Positions 53,456-62,749 of a stretch of DNA of 64,000 nt are shown one piece after another. How positions within the stretch are numbered: the first letter of the stretch is position 1; each line of letters begins with the position of its first letter. Below the pieces are notes generated by a model. The model worked only from the letters and a program-made list of their open reading frames with translations, did no database searches and had not been told where the DNA came from. The stretch lies in the NCBI GenBank assembly GCA_050949905.1, contig JBMNGP010000006.1, positions 310,001-374,000 of the forward strand, in the 5' to 3' direction. Position numbers and translations under genes: made by a program. The stretch is from DUML01 sp050949905 (GTDB taxonomy: Bacteria > Bacillota > Desulfitobacteriia > Desulfitobacteriales > Syntrophobotulaceae).

Positions 53456-54650
53456 CTTTCACACCAGCCTTTCCGGCTTTTTTCTTGGAGGAGAAGCCAA
53501 TGACTTCTTTAACTTTCCTGCCTAGAAGCGCAGCCTTATCCAAAAAGGTTCCCACCGGACAAAGGGTTAGGCACCAGAAACGACGGTAGAAAAAGCTGGT
53601 TAATAGAATCACAAAAAGTAAATACCATTGATGACTGGAGCCATTTAAGCCAAAAATGGTGCCGAAAGGCTCATAGCTGGAAAAGGAAGGGTTAATAAAA
53701 AGGAAGGCGAAGAATAAGGCCAAAAACAAAAGAACCTCTTTGATCAGGCGAAACCATTTCAGATACCTACCAAGGGGCAGATTAACCCTGCTAATCAGAT
53801 GGGCTGCCTCCTGTAACCCGCAGAAAGGACAGACATAGGTACAATATAAATTTCTTCCGGTAAACAGTGCCGGTACTATGGCTCCAAAAAGGACCAGATA
53901 CCAAATCAGGTTTTCAGCTGGTGCTGGAAAATATCCTAAGAACAAAGCACTGATATGTCCCATCGATAAGGATCTGTTTAACCAGAAACCCAAAATGATA
54001 ACGCTGAGTCCAAGAAAAACAAGTCTGAATTTGGCCAAGCGCTTGAAACGGGGCATCAATAGAGAAAAGATAAACAGCAAAGCGACGGTAATTTCTTGGA
54101 TTCCTATTTTTATCGGGATCTCCGCTTTTTTGGGTGTTTGCTTCAGTTCTTTGCCAGCTACAACATGGGAAACTTCCTGCACCGATTTGGCGATAGCCCG
54201 AGTCGATAATGTCGCTCCCGAAACTCGGTCCAAATCATAGTCCAGAACCAGAGGATCATCGGCTTTCTTCTTTGCGTATTGCCGGAAATAACCGGCCTGG
54301 GTAATTTTGTTAATATAAGAAGGAGTTTCTTTATGCTCCAGAATCATAACCTGTTTGACGGCGCCATCCATCCCCAGAATTGTCCCCACCAGGATAGGAC
54401 CGCCGTATCCAACATCGCTACTCACTCCGAGATAGGCCATGACAGTACCGTCTGCTCCGATCGCCCTGGCCGTCTTATCATTAATCGGTTCATAGCGCAC
54501 TGCAGCCGGGAGCATTTGCTGGTAATACCCCTGAACGACGTCGGCATCCATTTTATTGGCATGATGGCCATAGAAAATGGTGATGACAAGGATCACAATT
54601 GCAAATACAGGCAAGAATTTTTTCATAAAGAATGGACCTTCTTTCTTCAT
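53445..54650 (-). CDS. rdhC: Intact RdhC-like FMN-binding membrane protein
   Basis: 401 residues. Signal-anchor helix (LPVFAIVILVITIFYG), then an FMN-binding domain with SGATLSTRAI, the flavin-linking Thr motif. Five or so helices follow, with two Cys motifs (CTYVCPFCGLQEAAH and CLTLCPVGTFLD) facing the cytoplasm. Closely related to the interrupted rdhC at 43548-46223. The operon contains chaperonins but no rdhA or rdhB. It could replace the broken copy as electron carrier from quinol to RdhA, or serve in maturation. Confidence 0.88.
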   Translation of the reverse strand: MKKEGPFFMKKFLPVFAIVILVITIFYGHHANKMDADVVQGYYQQMLPAAVRYEPINDKTARAIGADGTVMAYLGVSSDVGYGGPILVGTILGMDGAVKQVMILEHKETPSYINKITQAGYFRQYAKKKADDPLVLDYDLDRVSGATLSTRAIAKSVQEVSHVVAGKELKQTPKKAEIPIKIGIQEITVALLFIFSLLMPRFKRLAKFRLVFLGLSVIILGFWLNRSLSMGHISALFLGYFPAPAENLIWYLVLFGAIVPALFTGRNLYCTYVCPFCGLQEAAHLISRVNLPLGRYLKWFRLIKEVLLFLALFFAFLFINPSFSSYEPFGTIFGLNGSSHQWYLLFVILLTSFFYRRFWCLTLCPVGTFLDKAALLGRKVKEVIGFSSKKKAGKAGVKVEI

Positions 54651-54701
54651 GTTAACGCCAATACTATTTCGTTCTTGTTAACGTAAGTACATAAAATCTA
54701 T

Positions 54702-56288
54702 TTACGAGGGCTTTGGCCTTTCTATTAACCCTTCCGCAGTCAGGAGGATCGAGGCAATTCCCATGGCTTTCTGGAGCGCTATTATGGCCACTTTGGCTGG
54801 ATCAATAATTCCAACCGCCATCATGTCAACAAATTTCCCCGACAAGGCATCATAGCCCATTTCCTCTTCCATTAGGCGAATTTTTCCCACAATTTTATCC
54901 CCGCTACCGCCGGCATTGGCGACGATCTGGCGGAGCGGGACTTCCAGTGATCTCTGAATCAGAGCGATTCCGGCCTGTTCCGCTCCCGATGCGGCTGGTA
55001 GTCCGGTCAGAACTTCGGCTGCCCGCAAGAAGACAATCCCTCCCCCCGGCACAACACCGCCCTCTGCGGCTGCCTTCGAGGCTTGTACGGCGTCGACTAT
55101 CCGATCCTTAAGTTCCCGTTGAGCCATCTTGGTTTCGGCTCCGACGCAAATCACCGCCATCCCTCCGGAAAGTCTGGCGATCCGCTCCTGAAGTTTCTTC
55201 TTCTCATCAGAGTCTGAAGTCTGTCTCAGCAAGACTTTCAGACTCCTGATATGTTTCTCTTTCTTATCTTTGTCGCCTTTACCTCCGATTACGGTCGTTT
55301 GATGGCGGTTAACAGTAATTTTTTCGGCCTGGCCAAGCATGGTTTTTCCCGTGTTTTCCAAGGACAGCCCAAGATCTTTCGTGATAACAGTCCCTCCGGT
55401 CACGATGGCCAGGTCTTCCAGTATCCCGGAACGATAAAACCCATGACCTGGCGTCTGAACGGCAATCACTTTACCTTGTCCTTCCTGGTTATAGGTAATA
55501 AATAAACCCAGTGCGTCTCTGGTCACATGATGCGCTACGATAAGCAGCGGTTTTTTCTCCCATGTGCACCAGTTAAGTATGCGTTTAACCTGCTGCAGAT
55601 TGTCAATAACCTGATCGGTCATAAGTACATAGGGGTTTTCCAGCCGCACCGTCATTTGTTCAGTGTCCCCGGCGAAGTAAGGAGAGAGGTATCCGCAGGC
55701 CAGTTCTATACCCTCGGTAACCTCGACGTACGTTCTCCGTTCTATCGTATCCTGAACGGTTATCATCCCTTCCCTTCCCACTTTAGTCATTGCCTCGGCA
55801 ACTAGCTTCCCGGCCGAGACACTCTTGGCGGCAATAGATGCTACCTGTAAAATCCTCTCCGGTGTAGCAAGAACACTTCTCCTTTCGATTTCCCCAGTAG
55901 CCGTTTGAATAGCCAGTTCCATTCCTCTTTTTAGTCCTAGAGGATCCAGACCTGCTTCGATCAAGGGCAGTCCTCCCTTGACTATAGCCTGAGCCAGTAC
56001 GATGGAAGTGGTAGTTCCGTCCCCAACAAGTTCGTTGGTCTGTCCGGCAACCTCACAGCAGAGACGGGCTCCCATGTTTTCCTGCGGATCAGGCAAATGT
56101 ATGTACTTGGCTACCGTTACTCCGTCTTTAGTGATCAAGGGATAACCTATAAACTGTCCGATTACAATATTCCGTCCTTTTGGTCCTAAAGTTACTTTCA
56201 CCAGTTCGGCTACCTGGTCAACACCCCGGGCTAAGGCTTGACGTGCCTCAAATTTATAGGTAACAGCAGATTTTTGTTTTAAGGTCAT
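54702..56288 (-). CDS. GroEL-like chaperonin, rdh-associated (RdhE/CprE type)
   Basis: Second GroEL paralog, 528 residues. LGPKGRNIVIGQF, GDGTTTSIVLAQA, ELKDRIVDAVQASKAA and GGVVPGGGIVFLRA mark the ATP site. Several apical-domain residues differ from ordinary GroEL. It shares perhaps half its residues with the chaperonin at 51597, and both lie in one operon, so a mixed ring is conceivable. ATG 56288 overlaps the stop of the YlqD-like gene. Role in RdhA folding is inferred from cpr operons. Confidence 0.85.
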   Translation of the reverse strand: MTLKQKSAVTYKFEARQALARGVDQVAELVKVTLGPKGRNIVIGQFIGYPLITKDGVTVAKYIHLPDPQENMGARLCCEVAGQTNELVGDGTTTSIVLAQAIVKGGLPLIEAGLDPLGLKRGMELAIQTATGEIERRSVLATPERILQVASIAAKSVSAGKLVAEAMTKVGREGMITVQDTIERRTYVEVTEGIELACGYLSPYFAGDTEQMTVRLENPYVLMTDQVIDNLQQVKRILNWCTWEKKPLLIVAHHVTRDALGLFITYNQEGQGKVIAVQTPGHGFYRSGILEDLAIVTGGTVITKDLGLSLENTGKTMLGQAEKITVNRHQTTVIGGKGDKDKKEKHIRSLKVLLRQTSDSDEKKKLQERIARLSGGMAVICVGAETKMAQRELKDRIVDAVQASKAAAEGGVVPGGGIVFLRAAEVLTGLPAASGAEQAGIALIQRSLEVPLRQIVANAGGSGDKIVGKIRLMEEEMGYDALSGKFVDMMAVGIIDPAKVAIIALQKAMGIASILLTAEGLIERPKPS

Positions 56289-56698
56289 TGCCGTATCTCC
56301 ACAACAATTCCGTCTTTGAGGACAATTTCAGCTTTCACTGCGACATCCAGTTTGTCGCCGATTTTGATTTCAAAAGGACCTTCAACTGAGCCGATCACAA
56401 CTTCTTCCCCTACCTTCAGTTCATCCAGCGCCATCATATTCAGGTGTATTTCATCTCTCCCGATATGGTATTTTGTAGCTTGGGTATCAAATTGCTGCCG
56501 GATTTTATTGATTTGATTTACGTCCGCCCCTTTCAGAGAGAACTCGGTCAGGGTTTTATTTTTATTTTCTTCAAATTCCAGCTGATCGTTGTTTAAAGAC
56601 ATTAATTGTTGCCGCAATTCCTGTCTGGTTCTCTCTTTCGAGGCTTCAGTGACAATTTGCTTGAGCGTTATCTCTCTGAAAATCGTGATAGATGACAT
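56285..56698 (-). CDS. YlqD-like protein heading the chaperonin operon
   Basis: 137 residues. N-terminal ITLKQIVTEASKERTRQELR and an Asn/Gln/Glu-rich helical middle (likely coiled coil) precede a C-terminal beta barrel-like part (LKVGEEVVIGSVEGPFEIKIGD). This order resembles YlqD of Bacillus. It overlaps the chaperonin gene by 4 bases, so its product is made in step with it and may be a co-factor or substrate adaptor. That role is speculative. Confidence 0.6.
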   Translation of the reverse strand: MSSITIFREITLKQIVTEASKERTRQELRQQLMSLNNDQLEFEENKNKTLTEFSLKGADVNQINKIRQQFDTQATKYHIGRDEIHLNMMALDELKVGEEVVIGSVEGPFEIKIGDKLDVAVKAEIVLKDGIVVEIRQ

Positions 56699-56761
56699 AA
56701 GCTCTCTCCTTAAAACTTTTGTTTTGTATCCCCATGTTAACTGAGTACGAAAAATTAATCT

Positions 56762-56775
56762 TTAGGCTATGCTAA
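56762..56775. promoter_or_regulatory. Palindromic candidate RdhK site upstream of chaperonin operon
   Basis: The minus strand reads TTAGCATAGCCTAA, a TTAG-N6-CTAA palindrome about 65-75 bases upstream of the YlqD-like start. It is the palindromic form of the motif found at the other rdh promoters. The rest of 56776-56990 is A/T-rich; a hairpin AAGATC...GATCTT lies at 56864-56880. Confidence 0.5.
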
Positions 56776-57071
56776 TAAATTCAAAAAATAGCTTGATTTT
56801 AATCAATACTTCCATAAATGGTACTGATAGTCAGGAAATACTTATCAGTTTTTTGCACATGTTAAGATCTTTCGGATCTTTTCATGCTAAAATATTTGAA
56901 CATGGATTCGGAAAGTAGCCTTTAAAAAATAGCTCTTATCCAACAGTACCAAGGCTTTCCAAAATAAAAAAAGCATAAAAATTTTTATCAAAAAAACAGG
57001 ACACTTAGCTCCTCCTGTCAAAATGGTTATAGTGACCAAACAACAACCATGAGAGGAAGTGTCCCAACATT

Positions 57072-58559
57072 ATGGTAGCACAAAACCACCACCAAGTGCC
57101 AGAACAAAAAACAAGAAAAACAAGAAGAGAACGCAGACCTAAAATTTTACAGGAACGCAAACGCATTAAAAAAGTTATGAAGAAAATGCGTACTGTTACC
57201 TTCGACAATAACTCGGTAACTGAAGCTGCGAACTTTCAATTTATAGAGATTTTTAAAGATCTTATTAACCTTGATGACATAATTAGTAATAGGATTTTTA
57301 TGGAACAAAAGGAAAATACCTTGTACAATGCTAGGAAGCTTATTGATTATCTCATTGACTGTTCCATCCTCGGCCATACCCGTTTCTCCCATATGGATGC
57401 TCTCAAATTTGATCCAGGTTATCTGACTGTTAAGGAGCTCACACGTTTTCCAGATGAAAGCACCTTCCGCACTTTCCTGAAGAAACTAAACTGGAGTCAT
57501 CTTATTCAACTTATTTCTATCAATAAAGAACTCCTCCACAGAAAAGCAAAGTTGGAAGCTAAACGTTTAGTCTGGATTGACATTGATGATACAGTCATTA
57601 CTCTATTTGGCGAGCAGGAAGGTGGAGCTAATGGATATAATCCCCGTTACCACGGAAGACCTTCTTACAAAGTACGGGTAGCTTTTATCGCCGAAACAGG
57701 TGAGCTGCTTCATATGGAATTAAATCCAGGTAATACTCATGGAATGAAAGATTTCCTTTCTTTTATCAAAGAAGTTGAAGCGATGCTGCCGCCAGAATAC
57801 ATCATTGAAGGAATTCGTGCTGACTGCGGTTTTGCTGACCAAGAGGTAATGAATTACGCTGAAGAAAAGGGCTGGTACTATATCTTCAAACTGCCCAGGA
57901 AGGCTACCGTAAAGAGAGCAATCTCTTATCTTGAGCAACACCCCGCTTTTTGGGAGACCCTTGCGGAAAAAGAAGAGGAAATTCGTTTTGCTACAGAAGA
58001 TGACCATTGGGCTGCTGCGGATATTCCCATTCTGCTGACCAAATGGACCAAGGCTAGACGCTGCGTTATTTATCGGGAATCTCACGAAACACAGCAGACT
58101 ACAAAAGATCAATTATCTTTGATGCTCACCACCTACTCATATCAGGCTGTCATCACGAATACGGAACTAAAACCATTACCCCTTATACGTTCCTATAACC
58201 AGCGAGCCAATATTGAAAACCGCATTGACGAAATAAAAGAGGGATATGCCATAGAACAAAACAGCCTGCATTCTATGATGACAAATCTGCTATTTAGCTG
58301 GATTAAGGTAATCGCTTATAACTTAGTTGTATGGTTTAAACAGGCTTTTCTTCCAGATTCACTACAACGTTGTGAGGTGAAAACTATCCGTCGGGTGGTG
58401 CTGAAAGTGCCTGGAAATGTTGTCGGCAATGGCCGCTACCAGCACATCCGCTTAGCTGCTTCTCCAGTACTGAAAGCCATTGTAACTGTGATGCAGCAAA
58501 GAGCGAAGGAATTTGCTGAGCGAATAAGTCCAAAAATACCAATTCCAAAAGCTGCTTAA
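57072..58559 (+). CDS. IS1380-family transposase
   Basis: 495 residues. Catalytic-type segments WIDIDDTVITLFG, IRADCGFADQEVM and YNQRANIENRIDEIK match IS1380-type DDE transposases. The element probably begins near 56995, where an inverted repeat (AGGACACTT... and AAGTGTCC..., 56998-57065) precedes ATG 57072, and it may end a little after 58560. I could not define exact ends. No sign of truncation in the protein. Confidence 0.85.
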   Translation: MVAQNHHQVPEQKTRKTRRERRPKILQERKRIKKVMKKMRTVTFDNNSVTEAANFQFIEIFKDLINLDDIISNRIFMEQKENTLYNARKLIDYLIDCSILGHTRFSHMDALKFDPGYLTVKELTRFPDESTFRTFLKKLNWSHLIQLISINKELLHRKAKLEAKRLVWIDIDDTVITLFGEQEGGANGYNPRYHGRPSYKVRVAFIAETGELLHMELNPGNTHGMKDFLSFIKEVEAMLPPEYIIEGIRADCGFADQEVMNYAEEKGWYYIFKLPRKATVKRAISYLEQHPAFWETLAEKEEEIRFATEDDHWAAADIPILLTKWTKARRCVIYRESHETQQTTKDQLSLMLTTYSYQAVITNTELKPLPLIRSYNQRANIENRIDEIKEGYAIEQNSLHSMMTNLLFSWIKVIAYNLVVWFKQAFLPDSLQRCEVKTIRRVVLKVPGNVVGNGRYQHIRLAASPVLKAIVTVMQQRAKEFAERISPKIPIPKAA

Positions 58560-58747
58560 GCGCAACTAATTCAAGTAAGAAGTTTTCAAAAGCCTTAGAT
58601 TGATAGGTCTTATTAGAGTTACCCTAAAAGAGAAGGTGAAATAGATGCTTCAGACTTAGTCTCATCAAATATGAATAAAACAGACAATAAATAACCAATT
58701 GTTGGTAAGTAGGAGTTATCCACAGACTTTAAGAGGACGTCTATAGA

Positions 58748-60219
58748 TTTGTGTAAATGGAAATAATACCCATAAAGGAGTTGACCATTTATGCAAAATC
58801 TAAAGAACCAATTAGCGAAGGAAGTCGCTAAAGAATGTAAGTCCGTAGAAGACGTCCATAACATGCTAAAAGATCTATTCAAAGACACACTTCAAGAGAT
58901 TCTTGAAGCGGAAATGAGTGACCATCTGGGCTATGAGAAGCACTCTGTTGCAGGTAATAACTCCGGCAACAGCAGGAATGGGTACTCAACCAAAATACTA
59001 AAAACCTCTATGGGCGAGACTGAAATCAAAATTCCACGTGATCGAAATGCTGACTTTGAACCTCAGATCATCAAAAAGTATGAAAAGAATGCGAGCGAAA
59101 TAGAAAATCAAATTATTGCTATGTATGCTAAAGGCATGTCTACTCGAGACATTGAAGCTCATATGCGAGACATCTACGGGATTGAAATTTCAGCCGACCT
59201 GGTCAGCAAAATCACCGATAAAGTGATGCCTATGCTTACAGAATGGCAAGCCCGACCACTTGAACGTCTCTACCCTATTGTGTATCTAGATGCAATTCAC
59301 TTCAAAGTCAGAAAGGATAACCGGATCATCAACAAAGCGGCTTACAGTGTTCTAGGGATCACGGTTGAAGGGCAAAAAGAAATTCTAGGCATTTGGATTG
59401 GTGAACACGAAAGCGCCAGTTTCTGGCTTGGCGTATGCAACGATTTAAAAAGTCGTGGCGTAGAGGATATCCTAATCGCTTGTAAAGACGGTTTAACAGG
59501 CTTCTCAGAGGCTATTAATACTGTTTTTCCAAAGACTTCGATCCAGTTGTGTGTGATTCACCAAATCCGCAATACTTTCAAATATGTCTCCTACAAAGAT
59601 CAAAGAAAACTGATCGGAGATCTGAAACACGTTTACCAAGCTTTAACGCTTGAAGAAGCAGAATTTGCTTTTGAAGAGTTTAAGAAAAAGTGGGGTAAAA
59701 AGTATCCTGTAGTTATACGCTCTTGGGAAAGTAATTGGTTAGAGTTAACAACTTACTTTAGCTATCCCTACGAAATACGTCGCCTGATTTATACAACAAA
59801 TCCTGTAGAAGCCTACCATCGACAATTGCGCAAAGTAACCAAGACTAAGACCGCTTACCCGACCGATGACAGCTTACGCAAAATTGTATACTTAGCGACA
59901 GTAGAAATCTCCAAGAAATGGACTATGCCGGTTAAAAATTGGGCAGAATGTATTTCACAGTTTGCAATTCAATTTGAAGATAGACTTAAAGTCATGAATC
60001 TTTAAAAGAACGGGGCTCTGCCCCGGACCCCGGAGTTTATCGCTTTAATTCTCCTAGGGATAAAAGGAAAATGCCAGATCATCAAATGATTCTCTGGCTA
60101 TCCCTAGCAGAACTCTACAGACCGCTCGGGGTGCTCTCCAGCATTTCCCTATCCTGTCTGTAGATAAGAGCTAGATATAGTCTTGCCAAACTAAAGGATA
60201 AAAAAACCATTTACACAAA
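58748..60219 (+). mobile_element. IS256-family element with 13-bp terminal repeats
   Basis: TTTGTGTAAATGG at 58748-58760 recurs as its exact complement at 60207-60219, bounding the transposase gene. This is the expected IS256-type layout. An 8-9 base target duplication was not visible, so the ends may extend a base or two or neighbouring sequence may have been rearranged. Confidence 0.7.
58791..60005 (+). CDS. IS256-family (mutator type) transposase 1
   Basis: 404 residues. The N-terminal NGYSTKILKTSMGETEIKIP segment, the catalytic YLDAIHFKVRK (first Asp), ACKDGLTGFSEA (second Asp) and NPVEAYHRQLRK (Glu) are typical. ATG 58791 has AAGGAG 10 bases upstream. The enzyme looks intact. Confidence 0.92.
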   Translation: MQNLKNQLAKEVAKECKSVEDVHNMLKDLFKDTLQEILEAEMSDHLGYEKHSVAGNNSGNSRNGYSTKILKTSMGETEIKIPRDRNADFEPQIIKKYEKNASEIENQIIAMYAKGMSTRDIEAHMRDIYGIEISADLVSKITDKVMPMLTEWQARPLERLYPIVYLDAIHFKVRKDNRIINKAAYSVLGITVEGQKEILGIWIGEHESASFWLGVCNDLKSRGVEDILIACKDGLTGFSEAINTVFPKTSIQLCVIHQIRNTFKYVSYKDQRKLIGDLKHVYQALTLEEAEFAFEEFKKKWGKKYPVVIRSWESNWLELTTYFSYPYEIRRLIYTTNPVEAYHRQLRKVTKTKTAYPTDDSLRKIVYLATVEISKKWTMPVKNWAECISQFAIQFEDRLKVMNL

Positions 60220-60238
60220 ATAATTTATACTCCCGACT

Positions 60239-60658
60239 TTAATTTATCCACATTCCGAATTCATGTTTAACATAATAATCACTGATTTTATCAGGTTCTT
60301 CGAAGGTAAGGCTGTTTTCTGAAAAAGATTTTAAAATAGCCAGATCAACGTACTGTGGCTTTCTTTCATCATTTTTGAAAAGTATTTCATTAAGCTCAGC
60401 AATACTTTCTATAGATTGGCTTCTTGCGACTGATGCGATAGCCAACTCCACCAGCTCCTGGCTATCCGAGTTTTTATAATTTTTGTTAATATAGCTCAGA
60501 ACCTGCTTATATTCTTGATTAGAAACTAAGGTATTAATATCATCTTCTGTCAAAGCGGCGTTATTATCCGAATTGTCACCTAACGCCAGAAACAAAACAG
60601 TCAAAGCAAAGAGGATGCTGACAAAACCGAGGACAAATTTCTTTAATGCCTTTTTCAA
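60239..60658 (-). CDS. Hypothetical single-helix exported protein, likely 3' truncated
   Basis: About 139 residues. An N-terminal membrane helix (FVLGFVSILFALTVLFLAL) is followed by a soluble, Asn/Glu-rich helical domain with possible TPR-like helices (YKQVLSYINKNYKNSDSQEL). I prefer TTG 60658 with GGAG 8 bases upstream; GTG 60667 is too close to it. The protein stops 19 bases from the end of an IS256 element, so its end may have been cut. No family was recognised. It is just downstream of the second group II intron. Confidence 0.5.
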   Translation of the reverse strand: MKKALKKFVLGFVSILFALTVLFLALGDNSDNNAALTEDDINTLVSNQEYKQVLSYINKNYKNSDSQELVELAIASVARSQSIESIAELNEILFKNDERKPQYVDLAILKSFSENSLTFEEPDKISDYYVKHEFGMWIN

Positions 60659-60700
60659 TTCAATCACTCCTTACAGAAATAGAACTTGTTTTTATAAGGA

Positions 60701-62603
60701 ATCGGGTAGGAGACTGACCATTATTTGGCCAGCCGACCTCCCACAGCACCGTACGTACCGTTCGGTATACGGCGCTTCCAAAGTTTACACGTTACTTCGC
60801 AGAATAACATTCCGTAAAACTGAGGTATCCAATCCGCTTAAATCGCTCGTTGGATAGGGCTTTTGTCAAGATGGGGCTATGGGCAGTACGCCAATAGCCT
60901 TTTCTTGTATTCGCCCACATCCATGCTTGCTCTTCGCTTACGCCTAATTTCTTCAGACTTTCGAAGCGTGTTCGGATTTTCTTCCATCGTTTCCAAGTCA
61001 CCATTCTTATACGGCTTCTCAGCCACTCATCAAGCTTCATGAGCAGACTCTTTGCGTCCGCCAGTTTGAAGTAATTTGTCCAGCCACGTACTACTTGGTT
61101 AACTCTGGTTCGGCGTTGTTCGATTCCCATCCCATTGCTACGCCCAGTAATTTCTCGGATTTTATCCTTGAGCTTCTGAATGCTTTTAGGATGGATTCTT
61201 AACCGTCCTTCTCCCCTGTAGATATAGAAGCTATATCCCAGGTACTTAACGTAATTTACATGCGATACTTTCGTTTTCTCCCTGTTAACTCTCAGGAATA
61301 ACTTTCCCTCAATATAAGGGAGGATGTGGTCGAGGGTTCGCCTTGCTGCTTTCTTACTTCTGCAGAAGATCACCATGTCATCCGCATAGCGGACAAAGCG
61401 GTGCCCACGCCTTTCCAGTTCGTGGTCGCATTCGTTAAGCATAATGTTCCCAAGTAAGGGACTTAGGGGTCCTCCTTGCGGTACTCCTTCCGGACTTTCT
61501 TCAAACATCCCGTCCACCATAACTCCTGCTTTCAAGAATTTATGGATTAAGGATATGACCCGCCCATCTTTAATCGTCTCCGATAAAATCTGTATCAGCT
61601 TGCTTTGGTTTACCGTGTCGAAATACTTCTCCAAGTCCATGTCAACCACGTATTTATAGCCGTCTGTGACATGTCCTTGGCATCTCCGCAGGGCATCATG
61701 GGCACTCCGATTCGGTCGGAAACCGTAACTGCTGTCTGAGAACTGCTTCTCAAAGATGGGGGACAGCACTTGAGTTATCGCTTGTTGGATAAGTCTGTCC
61801 ACGACGGTTGGGATTCCTAGTTTTCTGGTCTTCCCGTTCTCCTTGGGTATTTCTACCCTTCGCACGGGTTTTGGACGGTATTTGCCGTCCCGGAGGGACT
61901 CTATGAGTTCCTTCTTGTGTTCTCTCAGGAAGGGTAGAAGTTCATCCACCTGCATACCATCGATTCCACCTGCGCCTTTGTTCCTCATGACCTGTTTATA
62001 GGCTCGATTGAGATTCTCGGCATTCAGAATTTCCTCCAGCAGTCCTTCCGTCTGTTTGTTCGTGTTGGTGCTGTCGGTTTCGGTTATCCTCGATGACGCA
62101 CACACTTCTGCATACTCTTTCTGTTCCGCAGATACCCTTTGCAGATAGTCTTCGAAGCGAAGTTGTCTGTGTTTTAAATTGCCACTTTTGGTAACCTTCA
62201 TTGACCCACACCTCCTTTGGTTCAGCCCTTCCTTCGGTGTCTAGAACACCTCCGTATTATGGCTTCTGCTGACTCCTCACGATAAATCTTGTTTCAACCA
62301 GGTTTCTTACTCTGTTTCCACCTGTCCGTGAGGCCTCCCACGGTAAGACGATTCACTTTCATTCCATGTGCCCGCAACATTTACGCTGACATGTCCGTGT
62401 AGCTTTTGGGCTTTAACTTGTTTAGCAGTCTTACCCCACGTTTTGCGCCTAATATTGTTCGTGTTCCTCGGGTCGGAATTTTGCCGCCGGCTTCCTTCAG
62501 ATTCCACCTCACGGTGGACACCCTTGCCTTGAGCTAATGGTTGGTCGCTACATACCCCCATAACGGACTTTCACCGTCAAGTTAATCGCCATGCGTGGCG
62601 CAC
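60701..62603 (-). mobile_element. Group II intron 2
   Basis: On the minus strand it starts GTGCGCC (62603) and ends CTACCCGAT (60701). Domain V is at 60737-60779 (GCGCCGTA...CGUACGGUGC-type stem). The 5' RNA portion (62202-62603) holds no gene apart from non-coding frames. It encodes a reverse transcriptase (60792-62201). Its 5' and 3' end sequences and domain V are like those of intron 1, so both belong to the same class. Confidence 0.8.
60792..62201 (-). CDS. ltrA: Group II intron reverse transcriptase/maturase 2
   Basis: 469 residues, equal in length to the enzyme at 48402. RT motifs GAGGIDGMQVDELLP, QGGPLSPLLGNIML and RYADDMVIF (YADD) and the maturase segment WTNYFKLADAKSLL are intact; no HNH endonuclease domain. 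It should be active in splicing of its host intron. Confidence 0.92.
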   Translation of the reverse strand: MKVTKSGNLKHRQLRFEDYLQRVSAEQKEYAEVCASSRITETDSTNTNKQTEGLLEEILNAENLNRAYKQVMRNKGAGGIDGMQVDELLPFLREHKKELIESLRDGKYRPKPVRRVEIPKENGKTRKLGIPTVVDRLIQQAITQVLSPIFEKQFSDSSYGFRPNRSAHDALRRCQGHVTDGYKYVVDMDLEKYFDTVNQSKLIQILSETIKDGRVISLIHKFLKAGVMVDGMFEESPEGVPQGGPLSPLLGNIMLNECDHELERRGHRFVRYADDMVIFCRSKKAARRTLDHILPYIEGKLFLRVNREKTKVSHVNYVKYLGYSFYIYRGEGRLRIHPKSIQKLKDKIREITGRSNGMGIEQRRTRVNQVVRGWTNYFKLADAKSLLMKLDEWLRSRIRMVTWKRWKKIRTRFESLKKLGVSEEQAWMWANTRKGYWRTAHSPILTKALSNERFKRIGYLSFTECYSAK

Positions 62604-62749
62604 TAAACCAACTGCAAGGACAACTTCTGTCGATAAGGTATCATTAATTTCGCAAATTCATAAATAAGTGTTTATGAATAAAGACATAAACGCAACTGCT
62701 TGGTAAGATAAGGTTACCACACCAATCAAAACCAGGAGGAGCTGCGAAT

